64,000 nt of DNA, taken from positions 112,457 to 176,456 of the forward strand of contig NZ_CANPVT010000027.1 in the NCBI RefSeq assembly GCF_947581735.1, written 5' to 3'. This DNA comes from Candidatus Palauibacter soopunensis. GTDB lineage: Bacteria > Gemmatimonadota > Gemmatimonadetes > Palauibacterales > Palauibacteraceae. The notes beneath the pieces were generated by a model. That model was not told where the DNA came from and did not search any database. It saw only the letters and a list, made by a program, of their open reading frames with translations. The position numbers were made by a program, and so were the translations under genes. Of the stretch, positions 1 to 8,500 are shown piece by piece (the stretch's first letter is position 1; every line of letters begins with the position of its first letter).

Positions 1-662
1 CGGTCGACAACACGGCGCCCAACACGCTGGTGCCGGAGCCCCGGCGCGGGCAGGTGTTCGAAGACGAGGCCTCCGGGGACGCGCTCTCCTACGGGATCGG
101 TCTGGTCGCCGGATACCGGATGCCGTTCTCCGGCGGCGCCTATTTCCTCGATGCGGCCGTCGATGTGGAGTCCCGCGGCGGCACCGTGGAGGCGCAGTTC
201 CCGGGCGTGGGGATTTCGCCGAAACGGAAGCAACTCGGAGAGAGTTGGCCGGACCGGTGGAACCTGGATCCGGCAACGAGCTACGGGATGACGCTGAGGC
301 TCGGCGGCAGTCCGGGAGGCCTGCGGTCGCGGGGCATCAGTCTGCACGTCCTCGTCGGCGTCCGCTTTGCGGGTGCGCAGTTCACCAACCACTTCGACGG
401 TTGTTTCACGACCGAGCCCTGCGATCCCGCCCAGTTCCAGTCCGGCCAGGAGGACCGCGACATGGATTTCACGGTCTGGAAGTCCGGGATCGGACTGGGA
501 AAGGCCTTGAGCGAGCGGGTCGCCCTCCGGGTCGAGGCGAGCTACTCGGTCTACGCCCGGGAAGAGTGGACCACGGAGTTCGAGGACGTCGTCGTCACCG
601 TCCGTTCGAGCATGAAGGCCAGCGAAGCGGGACTGGTCCTGGGTTTGCTGCTACGCCCCTAG
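1..662 (+). CDS. Outer-membrane beta-barrel-like protein, C-terminal part
   Basis: The reading frame is open from the left edge, so the start lies outside the window; about 219 residues are visible. A GTG at 30 is in frame but sits in uninterrupted coding sequence, so I do not take it as the start. The chain alternates short hydrophobic and charged or glycine-rich stretches (for example GIGLVAGYRMPF and VGVRFAGAQF) and ends in strands rich in V, L and G. This is the pattern of a small outer-membrane barrel of the OmpA/opacity type. A Cys pair (GCFTTEPC) probably forms a loop disulfide. No catalytic motif is seen. Role unknown; the barrel call rests on strand pattern only. Confidence 0.45.
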   Translation, partial: VDNTAPNTLVPEPRRGQVFEDEASGDALSYGIGLVAGYRMPFSGGAYFLDAAVDVESRGGTVEAQFPGVGISPKRKQLGESWPDRWNLDPATSYGMTLRLGGSPGGLRSRGISLHVLVGVRFAGAQFTNHFDGCFTTEPCDPAQFQSGQEDRDMDFTVWKSGIGLGKALSERVALRVEASYSVYAREEWTTEFEDVVVTVRSSMKASEAGLVLGLLLRP

Positions 663-805
663 AGCTGGGCGCTCGTACAACCCTCGTCTGACGTTCTCGT
701 GTCACATGCGCGACAGCAGCGCGGAGGCCAATCCGGGATCCCCTCGAGACGCCGCAGTCGGGTGTTGGCGGACCGGACGGCCGGGGTCGTATGGGGGAGG
801 ACTCC

Positions 806-1505
806 ATGGGTACGAGTTCCGAACGATTGACGCGTTCCGTTCGCTGGCTCCAGGGCTACGCCGCGTTGATGACCATCGCGCTGGTGGTGCTGTTCGTAAG
901 AAGCGAGGCGGCGACGAACGATGTGCTCAGAGCCCGCGGGTTGATCATCGAGGACGCGGCCGGGCGAGAGAGAATCCTCATCGGCGCCCCGGTCCCGGAG
1001 GCCGCCGACCGCGTTCGGACCGATGAAGCCCGGGTACGCGAGGTCTGGGGACCCCGATTCCCGGAAGCCTACATGGACTTCTATCGGGACTACAGCCACG
1101 AGACCACCGGGATGCTCATCCTCAGCGAGGACGGATTCGACCGCCTCGTCGTCGGGGATCCGGTACCCGATCCCAACATCGGGCGGCGTAGCGCACCAAC
1201 TACCGGCATGGTGATCAATGACGTCGAAGGATTCGAACGGACGGGGTACGGCCTGTCGCCTGTGGACGGTCGCTACAACGTCGGCTTGGGCCTCGACACG
1301 GATCGTATCGAAGAGGGGTCTCGTCCTGCTCCTGGAAGATGATGGCCTGAACGGCGTTCTAGTGGGCACCGGGCCGGACAGGATCTTTCTTGGCAGCGCG
1401 CCCGCAGGACACGGGTGGACGGGTCTCGAAGAGGAATTTCAAGGACTGCTGGTCCAGCGAGACGGCGAGACCGTGCACCAACTGAATCTCGCGGCTGACA
1501 ACTGA
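806..1505 (+). pseudogene. Frameshifted membrane-anchored paralog of the next gene
   Basis: The start is ATG 806, with GGAGG at 797-801. The product begins with a single hydrophobic anchor (YAALMTIALVVLFV) followed by a strand-rich domain containing GRERILIGAP, PDPNIG and GMVIND blocks. It aligns residue for residue with the intact gene at 1519-2217 until about residue 170. There the frame breaks and reads into a TGA at 1340-1342. Dropping one G from the run of four at 1315-1318 restores the paralog sequence (EEGLVLLLEDDG and onward) to the shared C-terminus, LNLAADN, ending at 1505. Either this is a recent single-base loss of function or an assembly error in a homopolymer. The family function is unknown to me; neither copy has an enzyme motif I recognise. 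Confidence 0.7.
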
Positions 1506-1518
1506 CAAGGAGGATTCC

Positions 1519-2217
1519 GTGATGGCGAATGGCGAACGACTCACACGTTCGATTCGTTGGTTGCAGGTCTACGCCGCGTTGATGACCGTCGCGCTGGTCG
1601 TGCTCTTCGTCAGAAGCGGGGCGGCTACGGATGATATAATCAGAGCCCAGGGGCTGGTCATCGAGGACGCGGGCGGGCGGGAACGAATCCTCATCGGCGC
1701 TCCGATCCCGCAGGCCTCCGACCGCGTTCGCACCGATGAAGCCCGCGTGCGGGAGGTCTGGGGACCCGGATTCCCCGACGTCTACATGGACTTCTACCAG
1801 GACTACAACCACGAGACGAACGGCATGCTCATCCTCAGCGAGGAGGGGTTTGATCGCCTCGTCGTCGGGGATCCCGTGCCCGATCCGAACATCGGACAGC
1901 GGATCGCACCGAGCACGGGCATGGTGATCAACGACGCCAATGGGTTCGAGCGGATGGGGTACGGCGTGAAGCCTATGGACGGCAACTATCGGGTCAGTCT
2001 CGGTCTCGACACGGATCGCATCCAGGAGGGTCTCATCTTGATCCTGGACGATAATGGTCCGCACGGCGTTCTGGTGGGCAGCGGACCGGACAGGGTCTTT
2101 CTCGGCACCGCACCCGCGGGACACGCGTGGACGGGCCTTTCAGAGGAATTTCAGGGACTGCTGGTCCGGCGAGACGGCGAGACAGTGCACACGTTGAATC
2201 TCGCGGCCGACAACTGA
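1519..2217 (+). CDS. Membrane-anchored protein of unknown function
   Basis: This is the intact 232-residue member of a tandem pair with 806-1505. The start is GTG 1519, or the adjoining ATG 1522; AAGGAGG at 1507-1513 serves either, and GTG aligns with the paralog's start. After a charged N-terminus and one membrane helix (about residues 14-33), the rest is predicted to face outward. It is built from short beta segments: an R-E-R-I-L-I-G block, DPVPDPNIGQ, a GMVINDANGFE block, then repeated LILDDNG / GVLVGSGPDR / FLGTAP segments that look like internal strand repeats. No cysteine pairs or catalytic signature are visible. The gene lies 13 nt after the paralog, so the two were probably cotranscribed. 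Function not recognised. Confidence 0.7.
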   Translation: MMANGERLTRSIRWLQVYAALMTVALVVLFVRSGAATDDIIRAQGLVIEDAGGRERILIGAPIPQASDRVRTDEARVREVWGPGFPDVYMDFYQDYNHETNGMLILSEEGFDRLVVGDPVPDPNIGQRIAPSTGMVINDANGFERMGYGVKPMDGNYRVSLGLDTDRIQEGLILILDDNGPHGVLVGSGPDRVFLGTAPAGHAWTGLSEEFQGLLVRRDGETVHTLNLAADN

Positions 2218-2278
2218 CACGCAGACTCTTCGCCGGAGGACGTGGCCGTATTGTAGAGGCCAGCGCCGACGCGATTCC

Positions 2279-3415
2279 CTAGCGCTCCTCGGACGAGGGA
2301 CTCGCCAGAGAACTCGTCACGGCGAGAGCCATCACCGGGTAGAGCGTCCCCGTATACGTGATGAAGTGCCATGTCTCCGTATTGAGCGACTTTGTCCACC
2401 AGCGGCCTGATTCTCTCTGGTTCCGGCTGAGCCACTCGACGCCTCGCTGCACGGCCGGGTGCGTTGCCGGCACTCCCGCGGACGACAGCACGACGACCGC
2501 CAAGCCGGTCTGGTGGCCATCGCTCGCGGGATCGCCGAAGTCCACCTCGGCTCGCAGGCGTTCCGCGCGGTTGCCGCGGCCCCACTCCTCGGGCTGAGCG
2601 AACGAGCGGATCGACCAGCCCCCGTCCGGGCGTTGACGGTCCAGGATCATCCGGACGATGTCCTGCTTCGCGTCGGCGTCGATTACGCCGGGGAGATACC
2701 GGTCCGCCCAGAGCAGCGCCACGCGAGCGTAGTCGTGGGGAGGAGGGACCCGCCGCAGGTACTCCCGCAGACTCGCGATCCGCTTCTGCAGCTCGGGAGA
2801 GGGGGCCTGCTCGAGCCATCCCGGAGCCAGGCCCACGCTCATGGCCGCGACGGTCGCGAGCTGATACGCGTCGGACTCGAAGGGCGGCCATGTGTCCGGC
2901 GAGTGCCACGCCCCGTCGTCGCGCTGAAGGCTGAACATGAGTTCGAGCGCTTGCCCGGTCTCGGGAGACAGCCGCCCGTCCACGTGCGCATCCCATGATG
3001 CCAGGGACGCGGCCAAGTGCACGACTTCCGCGGGGTTCACATCCTGCTGGAGCTCTTCGGGGTCCGTGGCGAGCCTGTCTTGAAGCCGCTCGTCGAGGAA
3101 GGTCCGGAAGGCTGGGTCGGGCTGACCCAGGCTCTCGGCGAGTTGCGGACGGAGGATCCCGTACCAACCCGTGGTGTGACACGAGACGCAGCCGCGGTGG
3201 TTCGCCCAGGCCTTGGCTCCATCCTCCAGGTAGGCGAGCGCACGCTCGAGAGACAGGGTCTCCGCAATCGGTTCATCCGCCGACGCCGGCGGGATGGAGA
3301 TCTCTCCGAACTGATACTGGTACGCGCGGTGGTCGCCCCAGTCCTGCGCGTGAAGCTCAGAGCCGAGAAGCGAAATCCCGACGGACAGTCCGATCGCGGC
3401 GTGCGTGAGTCCCAT
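2279..3415 (-). CDS. Secreted squalene-cyclase-like (alpha-alpha toroid) protein with c-type heme motif
   Basis: The start is ATG 3415, chosen because it gives a clean signal peptide ending near ELHAQ (about residue 24); the open frame upstream merely runs into the tRNA region. The 378-residue product has one CVSCH motif (residues 76-80), the CxxCH signature of covalent heme c. It then has terpene-cyclase/prenyltransferase-type repeats, seen as DDGAW and PDGGWS turns followed by amphipathic helices, and WLSRNQRESGRWW near the C-terminus. Known relatives with this layout are common in Planctomycetes-like genomes and are of uncertain function. The cyclase-fold domain lacks an obvious DxDD protonation motif, so squalene cyclisation is unlikely. 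I infer a periplasmic heme-bearing toroid protein. Confidence 0.65.
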   Translation of the reverse strand: MGLTHAAIGLSVGISLLGSELHAQDWGDHRAYQYQFGEISIPPASADEPIAETLSLERALAYLEDGAKAWANHRGCVSCHTTGWYGILRPQLAESLGQPDPAFRTFLDERLQDRLATDPEELQQDVNPAEVVHLAASLASWDAHVDGRLSPETGQALELMFSLQRDDGAWHSPDTWPPFESDAYQLATVAAMSVGLAPGWLEQAPSPELQKRIASLREYLRRVPPPHDYARVALLWADRYLPGVIDADAKQDIVRMILDRQRPDGGWSIRSFAQPEEWGRGNRAERLRAEVDFGDPASDGHQTGLAVVVLSSAGVPATHPAVQRGVEWLSRNQRESGRWWTKSLNTETWHFITYTGTLYPVMALAVTSSLASPSSEER

Positions 3416-3601
3416 GGTCGAGCGCAATCCCAAGAGGTTCTCGTGCTGGGGCTGCAACCATCGTAAACGCCCGTTTGCCGCCATGTAAAGGCACGCGCGA
3501 GGGTTTGATGTTCCCGCGGGAACGTGCTCCGCGGCTGAACGAACCGCGACCGCTGGCGCGGTCGACGGACGGGCATGCAACCACAACTGGTTGACCGGGC
3601 A
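3416..3601. other. Non-coding stretch between cyclase-like gene and tRNA repeat
   Basis: No credible gene is seen. The stretch holds the 14-bp perfect palindrome at 3510-3523 and a 6-bp stem with TGGC loop at 3548-3563 (GACCGC/GCGGTC). It must contain the promoter of the minus-strand gene ending at 2279 and the 3' trailer of the tRNA transcript. Confidence 0.5.
3510..3523. repeat. Perfect palindrome GTTCCCGCGGGAAC (copy 1)
   Basis: A 14-bp perfect inverted repeat without a spacer lies about 95 bp upstream of the start of the squalene-cyclase-like gene. The identical 14 bases recur at 47826-47839. The position here would suit an operator for a dimeric regulator; the second copy lies between gene ends, which weakens that reading. 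Confidence 0.5.
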
Positions 3602-3839
3602 GGGGCGCCCGGATTTGGCTACGACCGCCTTCGGCGGCCCGCCTAATCTCGGGGGGCGACTTGGCAGACCGGGCGGGCGGAACAGTACGCCCGGCCAATA
3701 TGACCAGGCGGGCGGGAATCGGGGCGCCCGGATTTGGCTACGACCGCCTTCGGCGGCCCGCCTAATCTCGGGGGGCGACTTGGCAGACCGGGCGGGCGGA
3801 ACAGTACGCCCGGCCAATATGACCAGGCGGGCGGGAATC
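3602..3839. repeat. Two identical 119-bp tandem units carrying the tRNA-Pro 3' end
   Basis: Units 3602-3720 and 3721-3839 are identical by direct reading. Each begins with the 15 bases GGGGCGCCCGGATTT, which are the last bases of the tRNA-Pro gene (acceptor and T-arm 3' half, read on the minus strand). The same bases occur a third time in the tRNA itself from 3840. Each unit also contains GC-rich inverted repeats, such as CCGCC/GGCGG around a TTC loop and CGGGCG/CGCCCG. The arrangement recalls the duplicated tRNA 3' end left at integration sites, but no integrase or cargo is present. Confidence 0.85.
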
Positions 3840-3911
3840 GGGGCGCCCGGATTTGAACCGGGGACCTCTGCGTCCCGAACGCAGCGCTCTACCGGACTGA
3901 GCCACGCCCCG
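3838..3911 (-). tRNA. tRNA-Pro(CGG)
   Basis: The minus strand folds into a complete 74-nt cloverleaf. The acceptor stem starts with the C1-G72 pair typical of bacterial tRNA-Pro. The anticodon loop is TTCGGGA (anticodon CGG) on a CTGCG/CGCAG stem, and the T-arm is CCCGG-TTCAAAT-CCGGG. The discriminator is A, and CCA is not encoded. It is the last gene of a six-tRNA minus-strand cluster; its 3' end is copied in the downstream 119-bp repeats. Confidence 0.95.
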
Positions 3912-3982
3912 AGGGGTACTGCGGACCGCGCGGTGGGCGCGGGGGCCGGGCTCGCGAACGAGATGGCGAGCCGGCGATGAAG

Positions 3983-4055
3983 AGCGGGTGACCGGATTCG
4001 AACCGGCGACCTCAACCTTGGCAAGGTTGCGCTCTACCAACTGAGCTACACCCGC
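3983..4055 (-). tRNA. tRNA-Gly(GCC)
   Basis: A complete cloverleaf is visible on the minus strand: acceptor GCGGGTG/CACCCGC, anticodon loop TTGCCAA (GCC) on a CAACC/GGTTG stem, T-arm with GTTCGAATC, discriminator T. CCA is not encoded. It is the fifth gene of the tRNA cluster. Confidence 0.95.
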
Positions 4056-4121
4056 GTGTCCCTGCTTCCTCTCCCTCCGAAGCCTCCAGCCTGCCGGCTG
4101 TCGGCGGGAGGGGCCCTTCAG

Positions 4122-4193
4122 AGCCACCGGTCGGATTTGAACCGACGACCGCCGCATTACGAATGCGGTGCTCTACCCCTGAGCTACGGTGGC
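4122..4193 (-). tRNA. tRNA-Thr(CGT)
   Basis: A 72-nt cloverleaf lies on the minus strand: acceptor GCCACCG/CGGTGGC, anticodon loop TTCGTAA (CGT) on a CCGCA/TGCGG stem, T-loop TTCAAAT, discriminator T. CCA is not encoded. It is the fourth gene of the cluster. Confidence 0.95.
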
Positions 4194-4267
4194 GAGCCGT
4201 CGGCCGCTACCCGGGGCGCCCCTGGCGAGAAGGCTCGCGGGGGGTGCGGGGGTGCGGCGAACGGGAG

Positions 4268-4341
4268 TGGAGCCGGCGGGATTTGAACCCGCGACCTCTT
4301 GAGTGCGATTCAAGCGCTCTCCCAAACTGAGCTACGGCCCC
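4268..4341 (-). tRNA. tRNA-Ala(CGC)
   Basis: The cloverleaf is on the minus strand with anticodon loop ATCGCAC (CGC, reading GCG) on a CTTGA/TCAAG stem. The acceptor GGGGCCG/CGGCTCC contains the G3-U70 wobble pair that defines alanine identity, which confirms the call. The discriminator is A, and CCA is not encoded. Confidence 0.95.
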
Positions 4342-4363
4342 TCGCTCGACACTCTTTTCGGAA

Positions 4364-4438
4364 CGGGGCTGACGGGATTTGAACCCGCGACCTCCGGTGT
4401 GACAGACCGGCACTCTAACCAGACTGAGCTACAGCCCC
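4364..4438 (-). tRNA. tRNA-Asp(GTC)
   Basis: A 75-nt cloverleaf lies on the minus strand: acceptor GGGGCTG/CAGCCCC, anticodon loop CTGTCAC (GTC) on a CCGGT/ACCGG stem, discriminator G as usual for Asp. CCA is not encoded. It is the second gene of the cluster. Confidence 0.95.
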
Positions 4439-4455
4439 CTGCAGCGGCGTTTCGA

Positions 4456-4529
<74 letters not shown>

Positions 4530-4581
4530 TCCGAAAGACACGACGAGCGGGCCCCGGGTGGGAGCCCGCTCGGACGGACAT

Positions 4582-4610
4582 ATGCTAAAGGAACGGCCCG
4601 AATCGGTCAA
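4582..4610 (-). promoter_or_regulatory. Sigma70-type promoter of the tRNA cluster
   Basis: Read on the minus strand there is TTGACC (4610-4605), a 17-nt spacer and TAGCAT (4587-4582), a good housekeeping promoter match pointing at tRNA-Val. The transcribed leader would contain a 9-bp stem (4544-4552 with 4564-4572, CGAGCGGGC/GCCCGCTCG) just before the first tRNA. The 219-bp gap 4530-4748 is therefore a divergent promoter region shared with the act operon, whose own promoter I could not place. Confidence 0.65.
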
Positions 4611-4748
4611 CCTCGGAGGGGGCCGGATCGGCGGTCCCCGGCGACGGTTGCATCCACCGGAACGGGGTTTACCTTGTTCGCGACCCGGGCTTCCGCCGGC
4701 GGAGGCTGACGGGCGACTCACATCGTCGATTCCCCCTCAGAGAGGCGG

Positions 4749-5558
4749 ATGAAGATAAGCTCTCGCGCGGCCGCGGGCGTCCTCGCCGCGGCCCTCGGCG
4801 CCACCGCTCTGGCGCTGTACCGGCCTTCAACCGGCGAACTCGAGCTCGCGGTCGCGAGCCTCGATCCGTCCTCCTTCCTTCACGTTCAGGAAAGCGCGGA
4901 TCCGCAGGCCGCGGGCGAGGGCGAGACGGCCGCCGCGTCGGCCCAGTACGCGGGTGAGCAGGATCTCGCGACGATGCCCGCGCAGTGGCGCGCGATCTAC
5001 GATCACGAGAACGCGAGGCGCGGGCCCGAGCAGCCGATTCCGTTCAACCACCGCTTCCACGTCACGGACCTGCAGATCGACTGCATGTACTGCCATGTCG
5101 GGACGGAGCGGTCGGTCTCGGGAGTCGTTCCGACGCTCGAGGTCTGCATGGGGTGCCACCGCATCGCGGGCACGGGGCTGCCGCCGGTCGAAGAGTTGCG
5201 TCAGTACGAAGCGCGGGGCGAGCCGATCGAGTGGGAGTGGGTGTACAAGCTGCCGGAGTTCGTGCAGTTCAGCCACAAGGCCCACCTGCGGAACCTCGAG
5301 TGCCAGGATTGCCATGGCCCGGTCGAGGAGATGGACCGGGTCTACCAGTGGGCGCCGCTCACGATGGGCTGGTGCCTCGAGTGCCACCGGCAGCCTCCCT
5401 CCGACGGCGATGTCGCGACGGACCACACGCTGGCGCGGGACAACCCGCCGCCACGTGCGCCGGCGCCCCGTCAGCCGGAAGGGTTCTACCCGAGGGACAT
5501 CGACACGGACTACGGCCAGACGCGGGCTCCCACGGATTGCGCAGCATGTCACTACTGA
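4749..5558 (+). CDS. actA: Alternative Complex III subunit A, pentaheme cytochrome c
   Basis: ActA carries electrons within the membrane-bound, quinol-oxidising Alternative Complex III (the bc1 substitute). The 269-residue protein has an N-terminal hydrophobic export or anchor segment (residues 5-24). It has five CxxCH heme sites: CMYCH 112-116, CMGCH 133-137, CQDCH 185-189, CLECH 209-213 and CAACH 264-268, the last at the very C-terminus. Extra histidines (HRFH, FSHKAH) are probable distal ligands. The start ATG 4749 follows GAGAGGCGG. It is first in a six-gene operon and overlaps actB by 13 nt. Five hemes and the gene order match the ActA family; confidence is high. Confidence 0.93.
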   Translation: MKISSRAAAGVLAAALGATALALYRPSTGELELAVASLDPSSFLHVQESADPQAAGEGETAAASAQYAGEQDLATMPAQWRAIYDHENARRGPEQPIPFNHRFHVTDLQIDCMYCHVGTERSVSGVVPTLEVCMGCHRIAGTGLPPVEELRQYEARGEPIEWEWVYKLPEFVQFSHKAHLRNLECQDCHGPVEEMDRVYQWAPLTMGWCLECHRQPPSDGDVATDHTLARDNPPPRAPAPRQPEGFYPRDIDTDYGQTRAPTDCAACHY

Positions 5559-8500
5559 ACGGGGGCAACGGCGGCTGCGGCTGCGCGGGGAGCTGCTCGG
5601 GTGGCGCGGCGCCTAACGCCGACGCCCTGAACGGCGACGCGGCGAACGGTGCGAACGGAACGGGGACTTCCCGCCGCCGTTTCCTGAAGGTGCTCGGGAC
5701 CTCCGGAGCCGGAGCGGCGACGCTGGCGGCGTGCGGCCCGCCGAACTTCGGGGACAAGCTCATCCCCAGCCTCGTCGAGGAAGAGGGGATCACGCCGGGC
5801 GTTTCCGAGACCTACGCGACGGTGCTGCCGGACGCGGGGCCGGAACCGGTCGCCGTCCACGCGCAGGTGCGCGACGGCCGCGTGCTCGGCCTGAGCCCCA
5901 ACGACCGGTTCGGGGGAGGCACGAGCGGCCTTTCGTCGCTCACGCACTCGACGCTGCAGGACCTGTACGATCCGGATCGCGTGAGTCAGCCTCTGCAGCG
6001 GAATCCATCGACGGAGGAAGGGGCGCCTCCCTTCCAGTTCGCGAGCTGGGAGGATGCGACGGCCGCGCTCACGAACGCGGTGCGCGTCGGCGGCGGGGTG
6101 CTCCTCACGGGCCGGGTCACGGGCACGACGGGCCGCTTCATCGCGGACTGGGCGCGCGTGATGGGCGTCGAGCACATCGCGTGGGAGCCGTTCTCGAACC
6201 AGGCGCTGGCCGGCGGGACGGCGGACGTGAGCGGCGGCGCGGGCATGCCGCACTTCGACCTCTCCTCCGCCGACGCGATCGCCTGCTTCGGGGCCGACTT
6301 CCTCGGCACCTGGCTCGCCCCGACGCAGATGTCGGCGGGCTTTGCGGCGGCGCGGGACATCGAGGCCCACCACCACGCGAAGTTCACCTTCGTCGGGCCG
6401 CGCCTCTCGCTCACCGGCGCCAACGCGGACGAGTGGATCGAAGCCCGGGCGGGCACCGAGGGTGCCGTGGCGCTGGCGGTCGCCGGCGTCGTGGCCGCGG
6501 CGCGCGGCGCGGAGCTTCCGGCCGGACTGCCCGCCGTGTCGCCGGAGTCGGCCGCGGAGGCCGCGGGGGTCTCGGCTGACGCGATCCGCGCGCTCGGAGA
6601 GGAACTGGCCGCCGCGGAGAACGCGGTCGCGATCCCGCCGGGGCTCGAATCGCAGGGCGCCGATGCCCGGCAGGCGCAGCATGCGGTCGCGGCGCTCAAC
6701 GAGGTACTGGGCGCGACAGGCCGCTCGGTCTTCCCGGGCGGCGGCGCGCCCGAGGGCACGACGGCGAGCTTCGCGGACATGCAGGCTTTGATTGGGCGCA
6801 TGCGGGCCGGGCAGGTGCGGACGCTCATCGTGGCCGGGTGCAATCCCATCTACGCGCTCCCGGCCGCCGCGGGGTTCGGCGAGGCGCTGGCCAACGTGGC
6901 GAACAGCGTCGCGATCACGCCGCACCTCGACGAGACGGCGTCGGCCTGCGGCTGGGTGCTCCCGTGCCACCACGCGCTCGAGTCGTGGTGCGACGCGGAC
7001 CTGGCGGGCGGCGCGATGGCGCTCGGACAGCCCCTCATGCACCCCGTGTTCGACACGCGCCAGCGCGAGGACCTGCTGCTGGACGTCGCGAACGCGGCGG
7101 GACAGGGCGGCGCGTTCGGCGGGACGGACTACGCGACCGTGCTGCGGAACACCTGGACCGAGCGGCTCGGCGACCACGCCGCGTGGCTCGACGCGCTCCG
7201 GCGTGGCGGCGCCTCGGCGGCGGCATGGGCGGGCGATGATGGCGCCGAGACCGGCGAGGCCGATGCTCCCGCGGGCGGCGGCGGCGGCTTCGCGCTCCCG
7301 CAGCCGGCCTCCGGGACGCAACTCGTCGTGTACCCCACGGCCCAGTTCTACGATGGCCGGGGCGCGAACCGCTCCTGGATGCAGGAGCACCCGGACGCGA
7401 TCACGAAGGTCGTGTGGAACTCGTGGGTGGAGATGCACCCGGACATGGCGGACGAACTCGGCGTCGAGCGCGGCGACCTCGTCCGGGTCGAGTCCGCCCA
7501 GGGCGCCATCGAGGCGCCGGTCTACGTCTACCGCGGCATCCGCCCGGATACGGTGGCGATCCCGCTCGGACAGGGACACACGGAGTACGGCCGCTACGCG
7601 CGGAACCGCGGCGTGAACCCGCTGGACCTCCTCGCGGCGGACGCGGACCCCGGCTCCGGCGCGCTGGCCTACGCCGGCACGGCGGTCACCGTCACGCCCA
7701 CCGGGGAGACGGCCCGGCTCGTCGTCACGCAGGGCTCCACCGACGACCTCGACCGCGAGATCGTCCACGCCATGAACGTCGAGGACGCGCTGCACGAGAT
7801 CGAGGCGCACGATATCGACCTCGTCGAGATGGTCGAGGCCGCGTGGGACTCCGATCCGAACAGCCCGTACCGCTGGGGCATGACCATCGACCTCAACGCC
7901 TGCACCGGCTGCGGCGCCTGCGTCACCTCCTGCTACTCGGAGAACAACATCCCCACCGTGGGCGAGCGCGAGGCGGCGATGCGGCGGGAGATGTCGTGGA
8001 TGCGTATCCACCGCTTCGAGGAGGAGACGGAGGACGGCGGGTTCCAGACGGTGCAGCAGCCGATGCTATGCCAGCACTGCGGCGACGCGCCGTGCGAGCC
8101 CGTGTGCCCGGTCTACGCGACGTACCACAGCCCCGAGGGACTCAACGTCCAGGTCTACAACCGCTGCGTCGGCACGCGGTACTGCGCGAACAACTGTCCC
8201 TACAAGGTCCGGCGCTTCAACTGGTTCAACCACGACGCGCGCGTCCGCGGCGACGGCGGGGCCTTCGCCTGGCCTCTCAATCTCCAGCTCAACCCGGACA
8301 TCACCGTCCGCGAGGTGGGGGTGATGGAGAAGTGCACGATGTGCGTGCACCGGATCAACAAGGCCAAGATCGACGCCAAGGAGGAGGATCGGACGGTGAG
8401 GGACGGCGAGGTGATGACCGCCTGCCAGTCCAGTTGTCCGTCGAACGCGATCACCTTCGGCAACCTCAAGGATCCCGAGAGCGAGGTCTCCCGCAAGGCG

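Noticed and set aside
3416..4024. Open frame continuing upstream of the cyclase-like gene through the tRNA region
   Set aside because: It reads through tRNA genes and the 119-bp repeats; it is GC-driven open frame, not coding.
4544..4572. 9-bp stem upstream of tRNA-Val as a terminator
   Set aside because: It has no T-run and lies between promoter and first tRNA; more likely part of the tRNA leader.
4985..5545. Long in-frame extension upstream of actB
   Set aside because: The upstream codons overlap most of actA and lack a membrane or Tat signal; ATG 5546 gives the expected N-terminus and a normal 13-nt overlap.
5552..8011. Long open frame opposite actB, and similar long antisense frames opposite sucA, PBP and others
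   Set aside because: Antisense open frames are expected at this GC content; they are Arg/Pro-rich, lack domains and conflict with well-supported genes.
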